From assembly GCA_949287505.1 (NCBI GenBank), contig CASEGX010000063.1, positions 1 through 57,896 of the forward strand: a stretch of 57,896 nt of DNA, given 5' to 3'. Below, piece after piece: positions 8,112 to 16,500 of the stretch (its first letter is position 1; each line of letters begins with the position of its first letter). The notes under the pieces were generated by a model. The model ran no database searches. It saw only the letters and a program-made list of their open reading frames with translations, and had not been told where the DNA came from. A program made the position numbers and the translations under genes. The stretch is from an uncultured Spirochaetales bacterium. GTDB lineage: Bacteria > Spirochaetota > Spirochaetia > Sphaerochaetales > Sphaerochaetaceae.

Positions 8112-9556
8112 TTCTCTCTCCCTTCCGTCTTGCGGATACGCGACTGGTAGATCAGGCCAAGGATTTCTATAAGAAGAATGGGCATCATCGCAATCATGGC
8201 AATCATTCCGAATGAAGAGGAAAGCGATGACTGACTTGACCCGGAAGCTGCCCCCATTGCCAGTGGCAGAAGGAACGCAGAGCTCATAGGGCCTGTTGCG
8301 ACACCTCCTGAATCGAAGCCTATTGCCGAAAAAAGTCCAGGTGTTTTTATCATGAAAAGCATTATGAGAATGTAACCGGGCAGAATGAATGTCCAGATTG
8401 AGAGTGAGTATACTGTCCTTATAAGTGATAGGACAACTGCCAGACCGACACCAAGCGCGAGCGTTGCAAGCATTACCTTCTTCGATATCCTTCCGCTGCT
8501 TGCATCTTCAACCTGATCTGTCAGGACCATTACGGCAGGTTCCGCAAGCACGACGCAGAGTCCGAATACAAAACCTGCTGCATAAAGAAGCAGTGGGCTT
8601 ATATTTATAAGGGCACTTCCAAGCTCCTTTGCAACATCCGAGAAAGAGTATTCCACACCAGTAAAGAACAGCACGATTCCAAGGTATGAGTAGATGATGC
8701 CGGAAAACTCTCTTGTAGCCTCTGTCCGTGGCATTTTTATTACAAAAATCTGCATCAGGATGCAGACAGCTATAAGTGGTAGAAGAGAGATTCCCACTTC
8801 TCTGAATTTGAGTCCCATAAGGCTCCAGAATCCCATTATGGCTTCCTCTTCTGCAGAAATCATATTCGTACTTGACTGACCGAATATGATTCCAAGGATA
8901 AGAACGGATAGAATAGGGCCGATGGAAGAAAGCGCTACATAACCGAATTCAGATTCAGTATCATGCTTTCTAAGCGCCGTCACTCCGACGCCGAGAGCCA
9001 TTATAAAGGGGACAGACAGCGGGCCTGTCGTGGCACCTCCTGAATCAAATGCTACGGAGACAAAGAAATCATCATTGAAGAAGGCCGCTATGAAGATGAG
9101 AAGATAGCTGATGGCGATTACGGCTTTCATAGGCCATGATAGGACTGTACGTGCAAGTGCTATGGCAAAGAAAATGCCGACTCCGATTGCAATTGCATAG
9201 GTTAGTATTCTTATCGGGATTTCCGGATTGACCTGGTGCACCTGCGAGGCCAGTACCTGAACATCTGGCTCAGGAATTGTTATGATCACTCCAAGTATTA
9301 CTGCAGCGATCAGCATGATAACAAGAGACCTGCTTTTTGTCATTGCAGCTCCGATCCTGCTGCCGATCGGGGTGATTCCGACTTCAACTCCCGTCAGGAA
9401 TAATGTAAGGCCAGCTACGACGAGCAGACATGAGAGCATGAAACGGCAGAATTCAACGCCATCCATTACCCCTGTCGCTATCGAGAGAACAGAGGAGAAA
9501 ATGGCAATCGGCAATACGGAAATAATGACCTCTTTCAGCTGTTTCATGATGTCCAT
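8108..9556 (-). CDS. DUF1538 family polytopic membrane protein
   Basis: 482-residue inner-membrane protein with about twelve hydrophobic segments arranged as two homologous halves. The halves share motifs: LTGVEVGITPIGS versus FTGVEYSFSDV, and FDSGGATTGPLSVPF versus FDSGGVATGPMSSAF. This inverted or tandem duplicated architecture with FDSGG-TGP signatures is the DUF1538 family, generally considered a transporter of unknown substrate. A good AGGAG site precedes the ATG. It is co-transcribed with the PII-like gene, which suggests regulation by a small-molecule sensor. Confidence 0.85.
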   Translation of the reverse strand: MDIMKQLKEVIISVLPIAIFSSVLSIATGVMDGVEFCRFMLSCLLVVAGLTLFLTGVEVGITPIGSRIGAAMTKSRSLVIMLIAAVILGVIITIPEPDVQVLASQVHQVNPEIPIRILTYAIAIGVGIFFAIALARTVLSWPMKAVIAISYLLIFIAAFFNDDFFVSVAFDSGGATTGPLSVPFIMALGVGVTALRKHDTESEFGYVALSSIGPILSVLILGIIFGQSSTNMISAEEEAIMGFWSLMGLKFREVGISLLPLIAVCILMQIFVIKMPRTEATREFSGIIYSYLGIVLFFTGVEYSFSDVAKELGSALINISPLLLYAAGFVFGLCVVLAEPAVMVLTDQVEDASSGRISKKVMLATLALGVGLAVVLSLIRTVYSLSIWTFILPGYILIMLFMIKTPGLFSAIGFDSGGVATGPMSSAFLLPLAMGAASGSSQSSLSSSFGMIAMIAMMPILLIEILGLIYQSRIRKTEGREK

Positions 9557-9631
9557 GTCATATGCTCCTTATATCAGTATAGCAGAAAGAATTGCCACTT
9601 GATTGCATATTTCTACAATCTCTACAACGCA

Positions 9632-10291
9632 TTACCAGTAAATGGGGGTGCTGCCATGTGCCTTCAGAAACTCATTGCATTTAAGAAAATGCCCGTTTCC
9701 GAAGAAGCCTCGTGAAGCACTGAGAGGGCTTGGATGTGCCGACTCAAGAATCAGATGAGCAGGATTCTCTATGAGAGCTTTCTTGCTTCTGGCGTAGCTT
9801 CCCCAGAGCATGAATACTTTTGGTCTTGAATCCTTTCCCAGTTCATGAATCGCATTGTCCGTGAATATTTCCCATCCTTTCCCGGCGTGAGAAGCTGCTC
9901 TGTGTGCCTCAACTGTCAATGTGCTATTCAGAAGAAGAACTCCCTGTTTTGCCCATCTGGTGAGATCTCTCGACCATTGTCCCATTTCAACGCCTTCATT
10001 GAGCAGTTCCTGATGTATGTTCTTCAGTGAAGGCGGCTCATCAACATACTCGTGAACTGAGAAAGAGAGTCCCATTGCCTGGCCTTCTTCATGGTATGGA
10101 TCCTGACCGACTATGATTACTTTTGTGTCTGCAAAGCTCGTGAGCCTGAAAGCTGCGAAGATATCATTCATGGGTGGATATATGACTTTTGTCGCATATT
10201 CATTTTTCAGGAATGCTCTCAGAGAAAGGTAATATGGTTTTCTTTGCTCTATGTCGAAAATAGGCTGCCAGTCATTATTTATGTGTATCAT
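9632..10291 (-). CDS. ung: Uracil-DNA glycosylase
   Basis: Family 1 uracil-DNA glycosylase removing uracil from DNA in base excision repair, 219 residues from the chosen ATG. Catalytic water-activating motif GQDPYH, then LLLNSTLTVE (uracil-binding Asn), and the C-terminal HPSPLSASRGFFG loop with the catalytic His are all present. The ATG at 10291 is chosen because a TATTAT -10 box ends six bases before it with a GTGACC -35 at 17-bp spacing, implying a leaderless mRNA. A longer in-frame extension upstream lacks homology features. The promoter lies close to the divergent permease start. Confidence 0.93.
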   Translation of the reverse strand: MIHINNDWQPIFDIEQRKPYYLSLRAFLKNEYATKVIYPPMNDIFAAFRLTSFADTKVIIVGQDPYHEEGQAMGLSFSVHEYVDEPPSLKNIHQELLNEGVEMGQWSRDLTRWAKQGVLLLNSTLTVEAHRAASHAGKGWEIFTDNAIHELGKDSRPKVFMLWGSYARSKKALIENPAHLILESAHPSPLSASRGFFGNGHFLKCNEFLKAHGSTPIYW

Positions 10292-10294
10292 GGA

Positions 10295-10326
10295 ATTATA
10301 ATAAACCATCTCTCCGTAATGGTCAC
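10295..10326 (-). promoter_or_regulatory. Promoter of ung (leaderless)
   Basis: On the minus strand: GTGACC (10326-10321), 17-bp spacer, TATTAT (10303-10298; overlapping TATAAT at 10300-10295), then the ATG at 10291. There is no Shine-Dalgarno sequence in between. Confidence 0.55.
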
Positions 10327-10375
10327 TCTGATTGCGTTCAATGCAAGAAGTGTATATCATTTTCACCCGGTGATT

Positions 10376-11482
10376 ATGTGGAGTTTCATAAAGCGTGAGG
10401 CTGTTTTTTCCATAGCTTTTGTCGCAGCTTTTTTATCTGCTTTCTTCAATCCTCCATCTTTGTCGTGGATTGAAGCCATAGATTTCAGAACCCTTGCACT
10501 TCTCTTTTCCCTTATGGGTGTTTCTGAAGGGCTGAAGGAATCTGGTCTGTTTGATTCTGCAGGCGGAATGCTGATCAGAAAAGCAGGCAATACCAGACTC
10601 CTTTCATTCTCGCTTCTCCTGATTGTATTCATTTCCTCTATGTTCTTCACAAATGATGTCTCATTGCTGATGTTCGTGCCGTTTACGATAATGCTTTTTG
10701 ATAAGGAGAACATTGAAGAGAAGTATGTAATCCGTCTTGTCGTGCTGGAGACAATCGCTGCGAACCTTGGTTCAATGACCACACCGGTAGGTAATCCGCA
10801 GAATCTTTATATCTGTTCATACTTTGATGTCGGAGCAGGGCCATTTTTCCGTACGATATTGCCTTATTCGCTCCTGTCAGCTCTTCTTATAGCCATATGT
10901 TTTGTACTCTTTCTTTCTTCTAAGCGTGATGTCTCGTCCGAAGAAAGAGAAATAAGGACAATGGACAGAGCGAAGACAATTGTATACCTTGCATTCCTCC
11001 TTATTGCCTTGCTTTCTGTCTTCCGTGTTATAAACTGGCCGGTACTCTTCATCGTCGAATTTCTGTTTCTTCTCATAGCTGACAGGAAAATACTGAAACG
11101 CATTGATTATATCCTGCTTTTTACTTTTGTCTGTTTCTTCATCTTCAGTGAGAACATAAGGAATATAGATGCTGTCAGAAATCTGATTGAGAAGCCTATG
11201 GCAGAGCATCCCATTGCAGTCTCGGCCCTTGTTTCACAGATCATAAGCAATGTTCCGGCCGCGATTCTTCTTTCTCCTTTTTCCGTGGATTTTAAAGGTG
11301 TTCTGATCGGTACGGATATCGGGGGACTAGGCACGCCGGTAGCTTCTCTTGCCTCTCTCATTTCCATGAAAATATACTTTGGGCGGCAGAAGAGTCAGAA
11401 AGGACGATATATGGCCGTATTCATTGCAATGAATTTTATGCTCCTGATTCTTCTCGCCCTCTTTGCATGGATTACTGAATAA
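10376..11482 (+). CDS. SLC13/CitMHS/ArsB-type anion permease
   Basis: Inner-membrane permease of the ion transporter superfamily (DASS/ArsB/CitM fold), about 368 residues with around ten hydrophobic segments. Recognisable family signatures are FFTNDVSLLMFVPF after the third segment, TTPVGNPQNLYI (the SNT/NPQ-like substrate motif), SNVPAAILLSPF and DIGGLGTPVASLAS near the C-terminus. Substrate may be a dicarboxylate, citrate or an inorganic anion; this cannot be decided. An open frame extends upstream to 10091, but it overlaps ung antisense and has no membrane or family features. The ATG at 10376 with a weak GGTG site, or the GTG at 10370, is preferred. Confidence 0.82.
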   Translation: MWSFIKREAVFSIAFVAAFLSAFFNPPSLSWIEAIDFRTLALLFSLMGVSEGLKESGLFDSAGGMLIRKAGNTRLLSFSLLLIVFISSMFFTNDVSLLMFVPFTIMLFDKENIEEKYVIRLVVLETIAANLGSMTTPVGNPQNLYICSYFDVGAGPFFRTILPYSLLSALLIAICFVLFLSSKRDVSSEEREIRTMDRAKTIVYLAFLLIALLSVFRVINWPVLFIVEFLFLLIADRKILKRIDYILLFTFVCFFIFSENIRNIDAVRNLIEKPMAEHPIAVSALVSQIISNVPAAILLSPFSVDFKGVLIGTDIGGLGTPVASLASLISMKIYFGRQKSQKGRYMAVFIAMNFMLLILLALFAWITE

Positions 11483-11511
11483 AGCCCATTGTGGGTTTCA
11501 ACTTGCCGCAG

Positions 11512-11546
11512 GGCAGGGAATCATTGATAACCTTAGATTCCCTGCC
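11512..11546. terminator. Bidirectional terminator-like inverted repeat
   Basis: Perfect 11-bp stem GGCAGGGAATC (11512-11522) / GATTCCCTGCC (11536-11546) with a 13-nt loop between two convergent genes. A T-rich stretch (TTGGATACTTTT) follows on the plus strand. Probably ends transcription of the permease and limits read-through of the opposite operon. Confidence 0.65.
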
Positions 11547-11556
11547 TTGGATACTT

Positions 11557-12459
11557 TTACTTTGACAGAGCTTTCTCGATGTTATCAAGAACCTTTCTGC
11601 TCATCAGGTCGTATGCTTCCTCGGTCATTCCTGCAGATGCATCCGGGCAGAGTACATTCCTTCTGTCCTTAACTGCATCATAGATATTGCCAACACCTCC
11701 GGATGTATCTGATACAAATGTATTCTCATCATTCATTATCCAGTTCTTCAGTGCTGGCATATCCGCAGCCGGGCCGATAGATGTATTTATCATTATCTTT
11801 CCGTTTCCAAGATGCTTGAATTCATCTTTATGAAGAAGGATCACACCTTTGTTCAGACAGGTTATCACGACTTCAGACTGTTCAAGAAGTTCAAGAAGCG
11901 GAAGATAATGCATTCCTTCCTTTTCGCATTCTTCCTTTACAGAACGCGCAAAGTACGTTATGTCTGCTCCCATTGCCTTCAGGATTCTCGCCGTCATCTG
12001 TCCGCTTGTTCCGAATCCGACAAAGCCGATCTTGAGCCCTGTTATCTCCTTGGGTCTCTTTTTCCACATCGGCCAATCATACCCGTGAAGGATTCGCACT
12101 AACGAATATATGACAAATTCGGTAACACCTTTGTCACCATAGTCCCTGATGCCATAGACTGTTATTCCATGTTTCTCGGCATAGTCGATGTCAACATTGG
12201 CGCTCTCTTTGGAATAGAGAGAGCAGCACATTCCCACATATTTCAGTTCTGGGCATTTTGACATTACAGTGGCAGGAACGAGAGGCAGAGTCCTTACAAG
12301 GACGGCATCCGCATCTCCTATTCTTTCAATAAGCTCTTCCTCGCTTTCCGGGAGAGTGTCAAAACGGATGATCTCATCAGCATAGTCACTGAGCTTGCTT
12401 TCGGCCCACGGCTGCAATCCTATCGGACCAGCTTCTATCAGTTTCCTGAATTTATTCAT
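11557..12459 (-). CDS. Divergent D-2-hydroxyacid dehydrogenase family protein
   Basis: 300-residue NAD(P)-dependent D-isomer-specific 2-hydroxyacid dehydrogenase fold: substrate-binding half at both ends, Rossmann half in the middle starting at GFVGFGTSG. The usual catalytic signatures are altered. Where the family has an N-T-x-R-G segment this protein reads INTSIGP (no Arg), and where the PH-x-A-G histidine sits it reads CPDASAG (Asp, no His). It is therefore probably catalytically different or uses another residue. It is the second gene of an operon, nine bases after an aspartate-dehydrogenase-like gene, so a role in amino-acid or oxo-acid redox metabolism is inferred. Good ribosome site (GGAGA) before the ATG. 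Confidence 0.75.
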   Translation of the reverse strand: MNKFRKLIEAGPIGLQPWAESKLSDYADEIIRFDTLPESEEELIERIGDADAVLVRTLPLVPATVMSKCPELKYVGMCCSLYSKESANVDIDYAEKHGITVYGIRDYGDKGVTEFVIYSLVRILHGYDWPMWKKRPKEITGLKIGFVGFGTSGQMTARILKAMGADITYFARSVKEECEKEGMHYLPLLELLEQSEVVITCLNKGVILLHKDEFKHLGNGKIMINTSIGPAADMPALKNWIMNDENTFVSDTSGGVGNIYDAVKDRRNVLCPDASAGMTEEAYDLMSRKVLDNIEKALSK

Positions 12460-12468
12460 TTCATTCTC

Positions 12469-13260
12469 CTAGAAGAATACCATCTGTGATGAGAGATTTC
12501 TCATAAGTGTGACAATTGACCATGCTGCGATATCACTGGTAGCTGAGTAGATGTCGACAGTGGCTTTCAGACCTTCTGTTTCTACCGTGATACAGTGATC
12601 ATCGCCTATGAATCCCGGAACGCTTGTTATCTCCGCACTTGCATTATCCGGGCCGGTAGTTGCGAGTGCTGAAGCAACGGCAACATTCACTTTTGTGGGG
12701 AGAAGGGTAATCGCATGACTTGTAGACCCTGAGAAAACCGTCTTTTCAGCATTTTGCAGTGCATCATCATACAAAGGGGTGTTTTTCAGGGAATCCGGAC
12801 CCTTGTGAGTGTGGATGCCTGCTTTTATGCCATGGCCTTCTGCACTGGCAATCAGAGCCATTGTTCTCAGTACATCGAATCCTCCCACAGCACCTGATGG
12901 GATGTATATTCTGGATTCTCCCTCTTTTGCTGCTTTCAATGCTTCTTCCTTGAAAGCGCCATCTGCAAAGGCCCCGATTGATAGCGGGATGATACTGATT
13001 CCGCTTCTGAGAGCCTTTACTGCAAAATCCTTCACAAGAGCTATTGAAGCTGTCTCGATGATGAAATCTGGCTTTAGTGCGATGACCTCATCGATTGATG
13101 AGAGTGCTTTTGCATCAGTGCCCTTGGCAAGGTCCTCTGCATCTTCTCTTCTGAGGGAAAAGGTTGCAATAAGAGTATAATCCTCTAGCAAGCCGTTCAT
13201 ATATGCTTTATGGACAATCCTGCCAAGATGTCCACATCCAGCGATTGCAAATGTCTTCAT
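12469..13260 (-). CDS. Aspartate dehydrogenase (NadX)-like protein
   Basis: 263 residues with an N-terminal Rossmann fold (IAGCGHLGR) and a C-terminal DUF108/aspartate dehydrogenase domain shown by PSGAVGGFDVL and LPTKVNVAVASALATTG. The family oxidises L-aspartate to iminoaspartate with NAD(P), either for NAD biosynthesis or amino-acid catabolism. No nadA or nadC is adjacent, so a catabolic or other amino-acid dehydrogenase role is possible. First gene of a two-gene operon, preceded by a GGAGG site. The partner is a divergent 2-hydroxyacid dehydrogenase. Confidence 0.8.
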   Translation of the reverse strand: MKTFAIAGCGHLGRIVHKAYMNGLLEDYTLIATFSLRREDAEDLAKGTDAKALSSIDEVIALKPDFIIETASIALVKDFAVKALRSGISIIPLSIGAFADGAFKEEALKAAKEGESRIYIPSGAVGGFDVLRTMALIASAEGHGIKAGIHTHKGPDSLKNTPLYDDALQNAEKTVFSGSTSHAITLLPTKVNVAVASALATTGPDNASAEITSVPGFIGDDHCITVETEGLKATVDIYSATSDIAAWSIVTLMRNLSSQMVFF

Positions 13261-13305
13261 TTAGTCCTCCAGTTATTCATTCTAACCTAAGGTGGAATTA
13301 TGCAC

Positions 13306-13506
13306 TCAATCTTCGTCTATGGTGAATATCTCTTCGATTGTCGTATCGAAAAGCTTTGCGATTTTCCAGGCAAGAACCAGTGATGGATTGTATCGGCCTT
13401 TCTCAAGATAACCGATAGTCTCCCGTCGTACTCCGACTTTCTGGGCAAGTTCTTCCTGGCTCATATCGTATCGTGCTCTGAATTCTTTTATACGTGTTTT
13501 TATCAT
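13306..13506 (-). CDS. XRE family transcriptional regulator (short Cro type)
   Basis: 66-residue protein that is essentially one helix-turn-helix: [17 protein letters not shown] followed by [21 protein letters not shown]. This is the common stand-alone YozG/Cro-like regulator found paired with small membrane proteins. The start overlaps the stop of the upstream membrane gene by one base, so the two are co-translated and the regulator probably controls this operon. Confidence 0.9.
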   Translation of the reverse strand: MIKTRIKEFRARYDMSQEELAQKVGVRRETIGYLEKGRYNPSLVLAWKIAKLFDTTIEEIFTIDED

Positions 13507-13862
13507 TATTCCCTCATAGCTCTCGAGGCGCTGAAGCTGTAAACTGCAACAAGGAGCGCATTGCTTGCAACAGCTGCAGCCCAGCCGGCAGCCAGTCCTG
13601 ATACAAGAGCTTCAGCTGCAGTATACCCAATCATGAACTGGATGAATGTGCAAATGGCCATTGTGAACATTCCAAGACAGAATGCCTTTGCCGCGGACCT
13701 ACACATATATGTCTCCCACATCTCATCATCTTTAATGAAGAAGTATTGAAGATCAACGATGAATGCGAAGAATGAAAGAAACAGCTTCTCTTCTGTGAAT
13801 ATTCCGATGAAACCAAGGATGGCAAGAAATCCTGTACATGCAAACAAGTACTTCAATTTCAT
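13506..13862 (-). CDS. Small membrane protein of DUF3796 type
   Basis: 118-residue protein with three to four hydrophobic segments: an N-terminal hairpin with FTEEK, a middle hydrophilic stretch [18 protein letters not shown], and two C-terminal segments. This arrangement, upstream of and overlapping a short XRE regulator, matches the widespread DUF3796/DUF2178-like membrane plus HTH pair. Function is unknown. An AGGAGG site precedes the ATG. Confidence 0.7.
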   Translation of the reverse strand: MKLKYLFACTGFLAILGFIGIFTEEKLFLSFFAFIVDLQYFFIKDDEMWETYMCRSAAKAFCLGMFTMAICTFIQFMIGYTAAEALVSGLAAGWAAAVASNALLVAVYSFSASRAMRE

Positions 13863-14050
13863 GAGAAATACCTCCTATTGTGTTAGATTTTTATATCTTT
13901 GTATGCGAAATATATCTCATTGAAGATTAGCTGTCAATTATTTTAGTCCGTTAAAGCTATGAAGTGACATCATTTTGCAAAGTATGTGATATGCGCTTCT
14001 TTCTTTGGCCTTCTTTTCACTGCATGGGAAAATTCTGTACCATTGGATAC

Positions 14051-14491
14051 ATGAGAATTTATGAAGCTGAAGACAGAGCACAGGCTATGATTGACAATCT
14101 TGTTGCAGTATGGGAATCCTCCGTCAGAGCAACACATCTCTTTCTCTCCGAGCCTGAGATCCTTTCCATAAAGGAATATGTACCGGAAGCACTGACAAGT
14201 GTTTCCCATCTGATAATAGCAGAAAATGAAGCTGGGCTTCCTGTTGCTTTCATGGGAATTGAGAACGGTTCTCTTGAGATGCTATTCATTCAAGCGGAAT
14301 ACAGAGGGAATGGCATCGGGAAGCAGCTTATAAAAAAGGGAATCGATGAGTATTCAGTCAACCGGCTTGCTGTCAATGAGCAGAATCCACAGGCAAGGGG
14401 ATTTTATGAGCATATGGGTTTCAAGGTAGTCAAGTGTACTGAGCTGGATGAGCAGGGAAATCCCTATCCTCTGCTATACATGGCTCTCTGA
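14051..14491 (+). CDS. GNAT family N-acetyltransferase
   Basis: 146-residue GCN5-related acetyltransferase transferring an acetyl group from acetyl-CoA. The acetyl-CoA loop EYRGNGIGKQLI and the C-terminal NEQNPQARGFYEHMGF signature are clear; the overall type resembles the YjaB/RimI-like small acetyltransferases. The ATG at 14051 is chosen because homology begins there (MRIYEAE); the open frame upstream looks non-coding. Substrate unknown. It is the last gene before a gene-poor AT-rich island. Confidence 0.88.
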   Translation: MRIYEAEDRAQAMIDNLVAVWESSVRATHLFLSEPEILSIKEYVPEALTSVSHLIIAENEAGLPVAFMGIENGSLEMLFIQAEYRGNGIGKQLIKKGIDEYSVNRLAVNEQNPQARGFYEHMGFKVVKCTELDEQGNPYPLLYMAL

Positions 14492-14897
14492 GATAGAAAG
14501 CAAGAAAACAGGGGAATGAAAGGACTGGGGATGCGGATGACTCCTTAGGTTTGAGCTATATCAAGAGCTAAGATTCGTCGTGTAAGTGAAAATGCTATTG
14601 TTATAAAGGATGAACAGAAGATGACCAGGAATGGCACTCCAGATAGTCATATTAGAACCTTTTGTCCTGCTTTCCCAAATATAAACTATGCAAGAGAATA
14701 TCAGAGATAATTCTTTATTACTAATGCAAATAAATCTATCTAATTTGAAAATTACAGTTGATAATGTAAACTATTATGTTTGTATTGATAATATCATCTA
14801 ATTACTTGTAATTCAATCAATTGTTTTGTTTTACATAGTTAGAAAATGGGAATGCAGGTTGGTTCAGGTAACTCCAGTAAATTGACCTTAGAAAATA

Positions 14898-14928
14898 AAA
14901 TAACTCTTGGTAGTACCAAGAGTTATTT
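14898..14928 (-). terminator. Terminator downstream of the displaced tRNA-Asp end
   Basis: Perfect 13-bp stem AAATAACTCTTGG (14898-14910) / CCAAGAGTTATTT (14916-14928) with a 5-nt loop. On the minus strand it is followed by TTTTATTTT and lies directly after the copy of the tRNA-Asp 3' end. It is probably the original terminator of tRNA-Asp before the island inserted. Confidence 0.65.
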
Positions 14929-14931
14929 CAA

Positions 14932-14946
14932 TTCGTGAGAGACGGG
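14932..14946 (-). repeat. Distal copy of tRNA-Asp 3' end (att-like)
   Basis: Fifteen bases identical to 17058-17072 (TTCGTGAGAGACGGG on the plus strand); similarity resumes with CGAACC of the T-loop and then fades. No anticodon or D arm can be folded upstream, so this is a fragment and not a tRNA gene. Confidence 0.6.
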
Positions 14947-15493
14947 ATCCGAACCTTTGTCCCGAAATCTTGTCCTAACTCATTATACTTAAAATCTTTA
15001 TATCATAGAGGAAATTAAGTTACAATGATGAGAATAAATGTTGCATATACGGAATACATTATGCATTTTCAGTTGGTCATGGCTAGCATGCAACATTATT
15101 TGATAGTCTTGAATACTCTTTTGCGTGACATTTCTGCTAGATTTTTGCATATCTAGGCAATAAATTTGCATAGGGCGGAAATCCTGTTGCAAAACCAATT
15201 GACAATGCGATTTTAGAGCGTTTGAGGAATGCAACATCGTTAATTGTATTTGAGAAACAGGCTGTAGACTGAAAACTCTTAGCATTAAACGAAAATAACA
15301 GTGCAGGGAATCTAACATAGAATTAGATAGCCGATTGGGAAAATTCTGTATAATATAAATCCAACAGGATTCCCCACACCTCTTGCTCTAAGCAATGTGC
15401 CCCAGCGGGAGACGTTTTAAGCTCGTATCTTACTGTTTCAGATTCTCAGTTTATTGCTAGCCAAATCATGATGAGTAGTGTATATTTTGATTG

Positions 15494-15549
15494 AAAGCGC
15501 CCACCAAGGTTAAGGCATTGCCTCCTCAAATCGGTGGGCCAGTCGCTTT
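15494..15549 (+). ncRNA. Structured RNA upstream of Abi_2 gene (abiF-type RNA candidate)
   Basis: Compact nested fold. P1 is AAAGCG (15494-15499) with CGCTTT (15544-15549). P2 is CCCACC (15500-15505) with GGTGGG (15533-15538). P2b is AGG (15507-15509) with CCT (15524-15526). P3 is AGGC (15513-15516) with GCCT (15520-15523) and a 3-nt loop. Unpaired CAAATC and CCAGT segments lie on the 3' side. It ends three bases before the Abi ATG. A conserved RNA class named abiF has been reported upstream of Abi_2/AbiF genes and this matches my memory of its position and fold. Class membership needs a covariance-model search. Confidence 0.65.
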
Positions 15550-15552
15550 ATT

Positions 15553-16500
15553 ATGGTAGCAAGGAAAACATTTGAAAAGCCCGCATTGTCTATCGAAGAT
15601 CAAATCAGCCTTCTGGAAAGCAGAGGGCTGTACGTAAAGGATAGAGCATTTGCATATAAGGTATTGTCAAATGTCAACTATTATCATCTTGAAGGCTACT
15701 GGTATTCCTTCTATGACAAAAGCAAGCCGGATCATCAGTTTTATGATAACGTGAATTTCTCTCAGGTGGTCAGATACTTTGAATTTGACAATGAACTCAG
15801 AATGCTTCTGTTCGCAGCCATATCAAGGATAGAGCTGTCATTCAGGACTCGATTCATATATGAACTTGCCATGGAATATGGTGCATTCCCTTTCAAGAAA
15901 GAAAATTTCAATTTCAAGGCTGAGTCATATTGGACGAAATCTTATGAAAGACTTCTTGATGATATCAAACATTCGAAAGAAGAATACATCAGTCACTATC
16001 AGAAAACATATGAAGAAGAGATTCCTCCTATCTGGATTATGGGTGAACTGATGACGTTCGGAGAATTGTCAACATGGTATGATAATTTCTTCCGAAGCCC
16101 CATTAGAAAAAGGATTTCCCTCTTTTATGGACTTCAGCCAGAAGTGCTTACGTCATGGCTCAGAGTATTGTCATCAATAAGAAACATCTGCGCTCATCAT
16201 GATAGGCTCTGGAACAAGATACTGCCTTTTGAGATTATGCTTCCCAAGCATATAGCTGATAGCAGATTCGAAGGACTATTCGTTCAGCGTGATAATACCA
16301 ATTTCAACTCACGTAGAATCTTCAATCCTATTCTTGCCATGCAATATCTGTTGAACCAGATTGGCTTAGAAGACGATAAGAACGGCCTTCTGCAAGATGT
16401 CTCAATGCTGATGGAAAAATATCACATCGAGAACTATAAGCGCATGGGAATGTCTTGTTCGCTCAAACAGATAATAGAAGAATTTGGTAAACATTGCTGA
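15553..16500 (+). CDS. Abi_2 family abortive infection protein (AbiD/AbiF-like, HEPN)
   Basis: 315-residue protein of the Abi_2 family, linked in lactococci to abortive infection, in which an infected cell stops growth to block phage. N-terminal KPALSIEDQISLLESRGL and FEFDNELRMLLFAAISRIE are family signatures. The segment SIRNICAHHDRLWN holds the HEPN RNase motif R-x4-H (Arg210 to His215), so it is probably an RNA-cutting toxin. No ribosome site is seen; the ATG lies immediately after the structured RNA, which may neutralise or regulate it. The gene sits alone on a tRNA-associated island. Confidence 0.88.
   Translation: MVARKTFEKPALSIEDQISLLESRGLYVKDRAFAYKVLSNVNYYHLEGYWYSFYDKSKPDHQFYDNVNFSQVVRYFEFDNELRMLLFAAISRIELSFRTRFIYELAMEYGAFPFKKENFNFKAESYWTKSYERLLDDIKHSKEEYISHYQKTYEEEIPPIWIMGELMTFGELSTWYDNFFRSPIRKRISLFYGLQPEVLTSWLRVLSSIRNICAHHDRLWNKILPFEIMLPKHIADSRFEGLFVQRDNTNFNSRRIFNPILAMQYLLNQIGLEDDKNGLLQDVSMLMEKYHIENYKRMGMSCSLKQIIEEFGKHC

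Larger units (their letters stand above)
14492..15490. other. Gene-poor AT-rich region with gene remnants
   Basis: About 1 kb without a convincing gene. An open frame without a start codon at 14555-14710 (plus strand, about 51 residues, containing KIRRVSENAIVIKDEQK) looks like the end of a decayed gene of unknown family. From 14700 onward the sequence becomes markedly AT-rich. A hairpin at 14898-14928 and a tRNA-Asp 3'-end copy at 14932-14946 are listed separately. Between 15040 and 15240 TTGCAT/ATGCAA hexamers are frequent. A TATAAT at 15349-15354 may be a promoter element. Confidence 0.5.

Noticed and set aside
10091..10375. N-terminal extension of the anion permease
   Set aside because: Lies antisense to the 5' part of ung and its residues are not membrane-like or family-like; the internal ATG at 10376 fits better.
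14932..15005. Possible second tRNA-Asp gene on the minus strand
   Set aside because: Only the 3' acceptor strand and part of the T arm match; the T stem has mismatches and no anticodon or D arm can be folded upstream.
14998..15318. 106-codon open frame on the minus strand
   Set aside because: Composition is Gln/His/Ser-rich with no ribosome site, no domain pattern and a location in decayed AT-rich DNA; likely chance.
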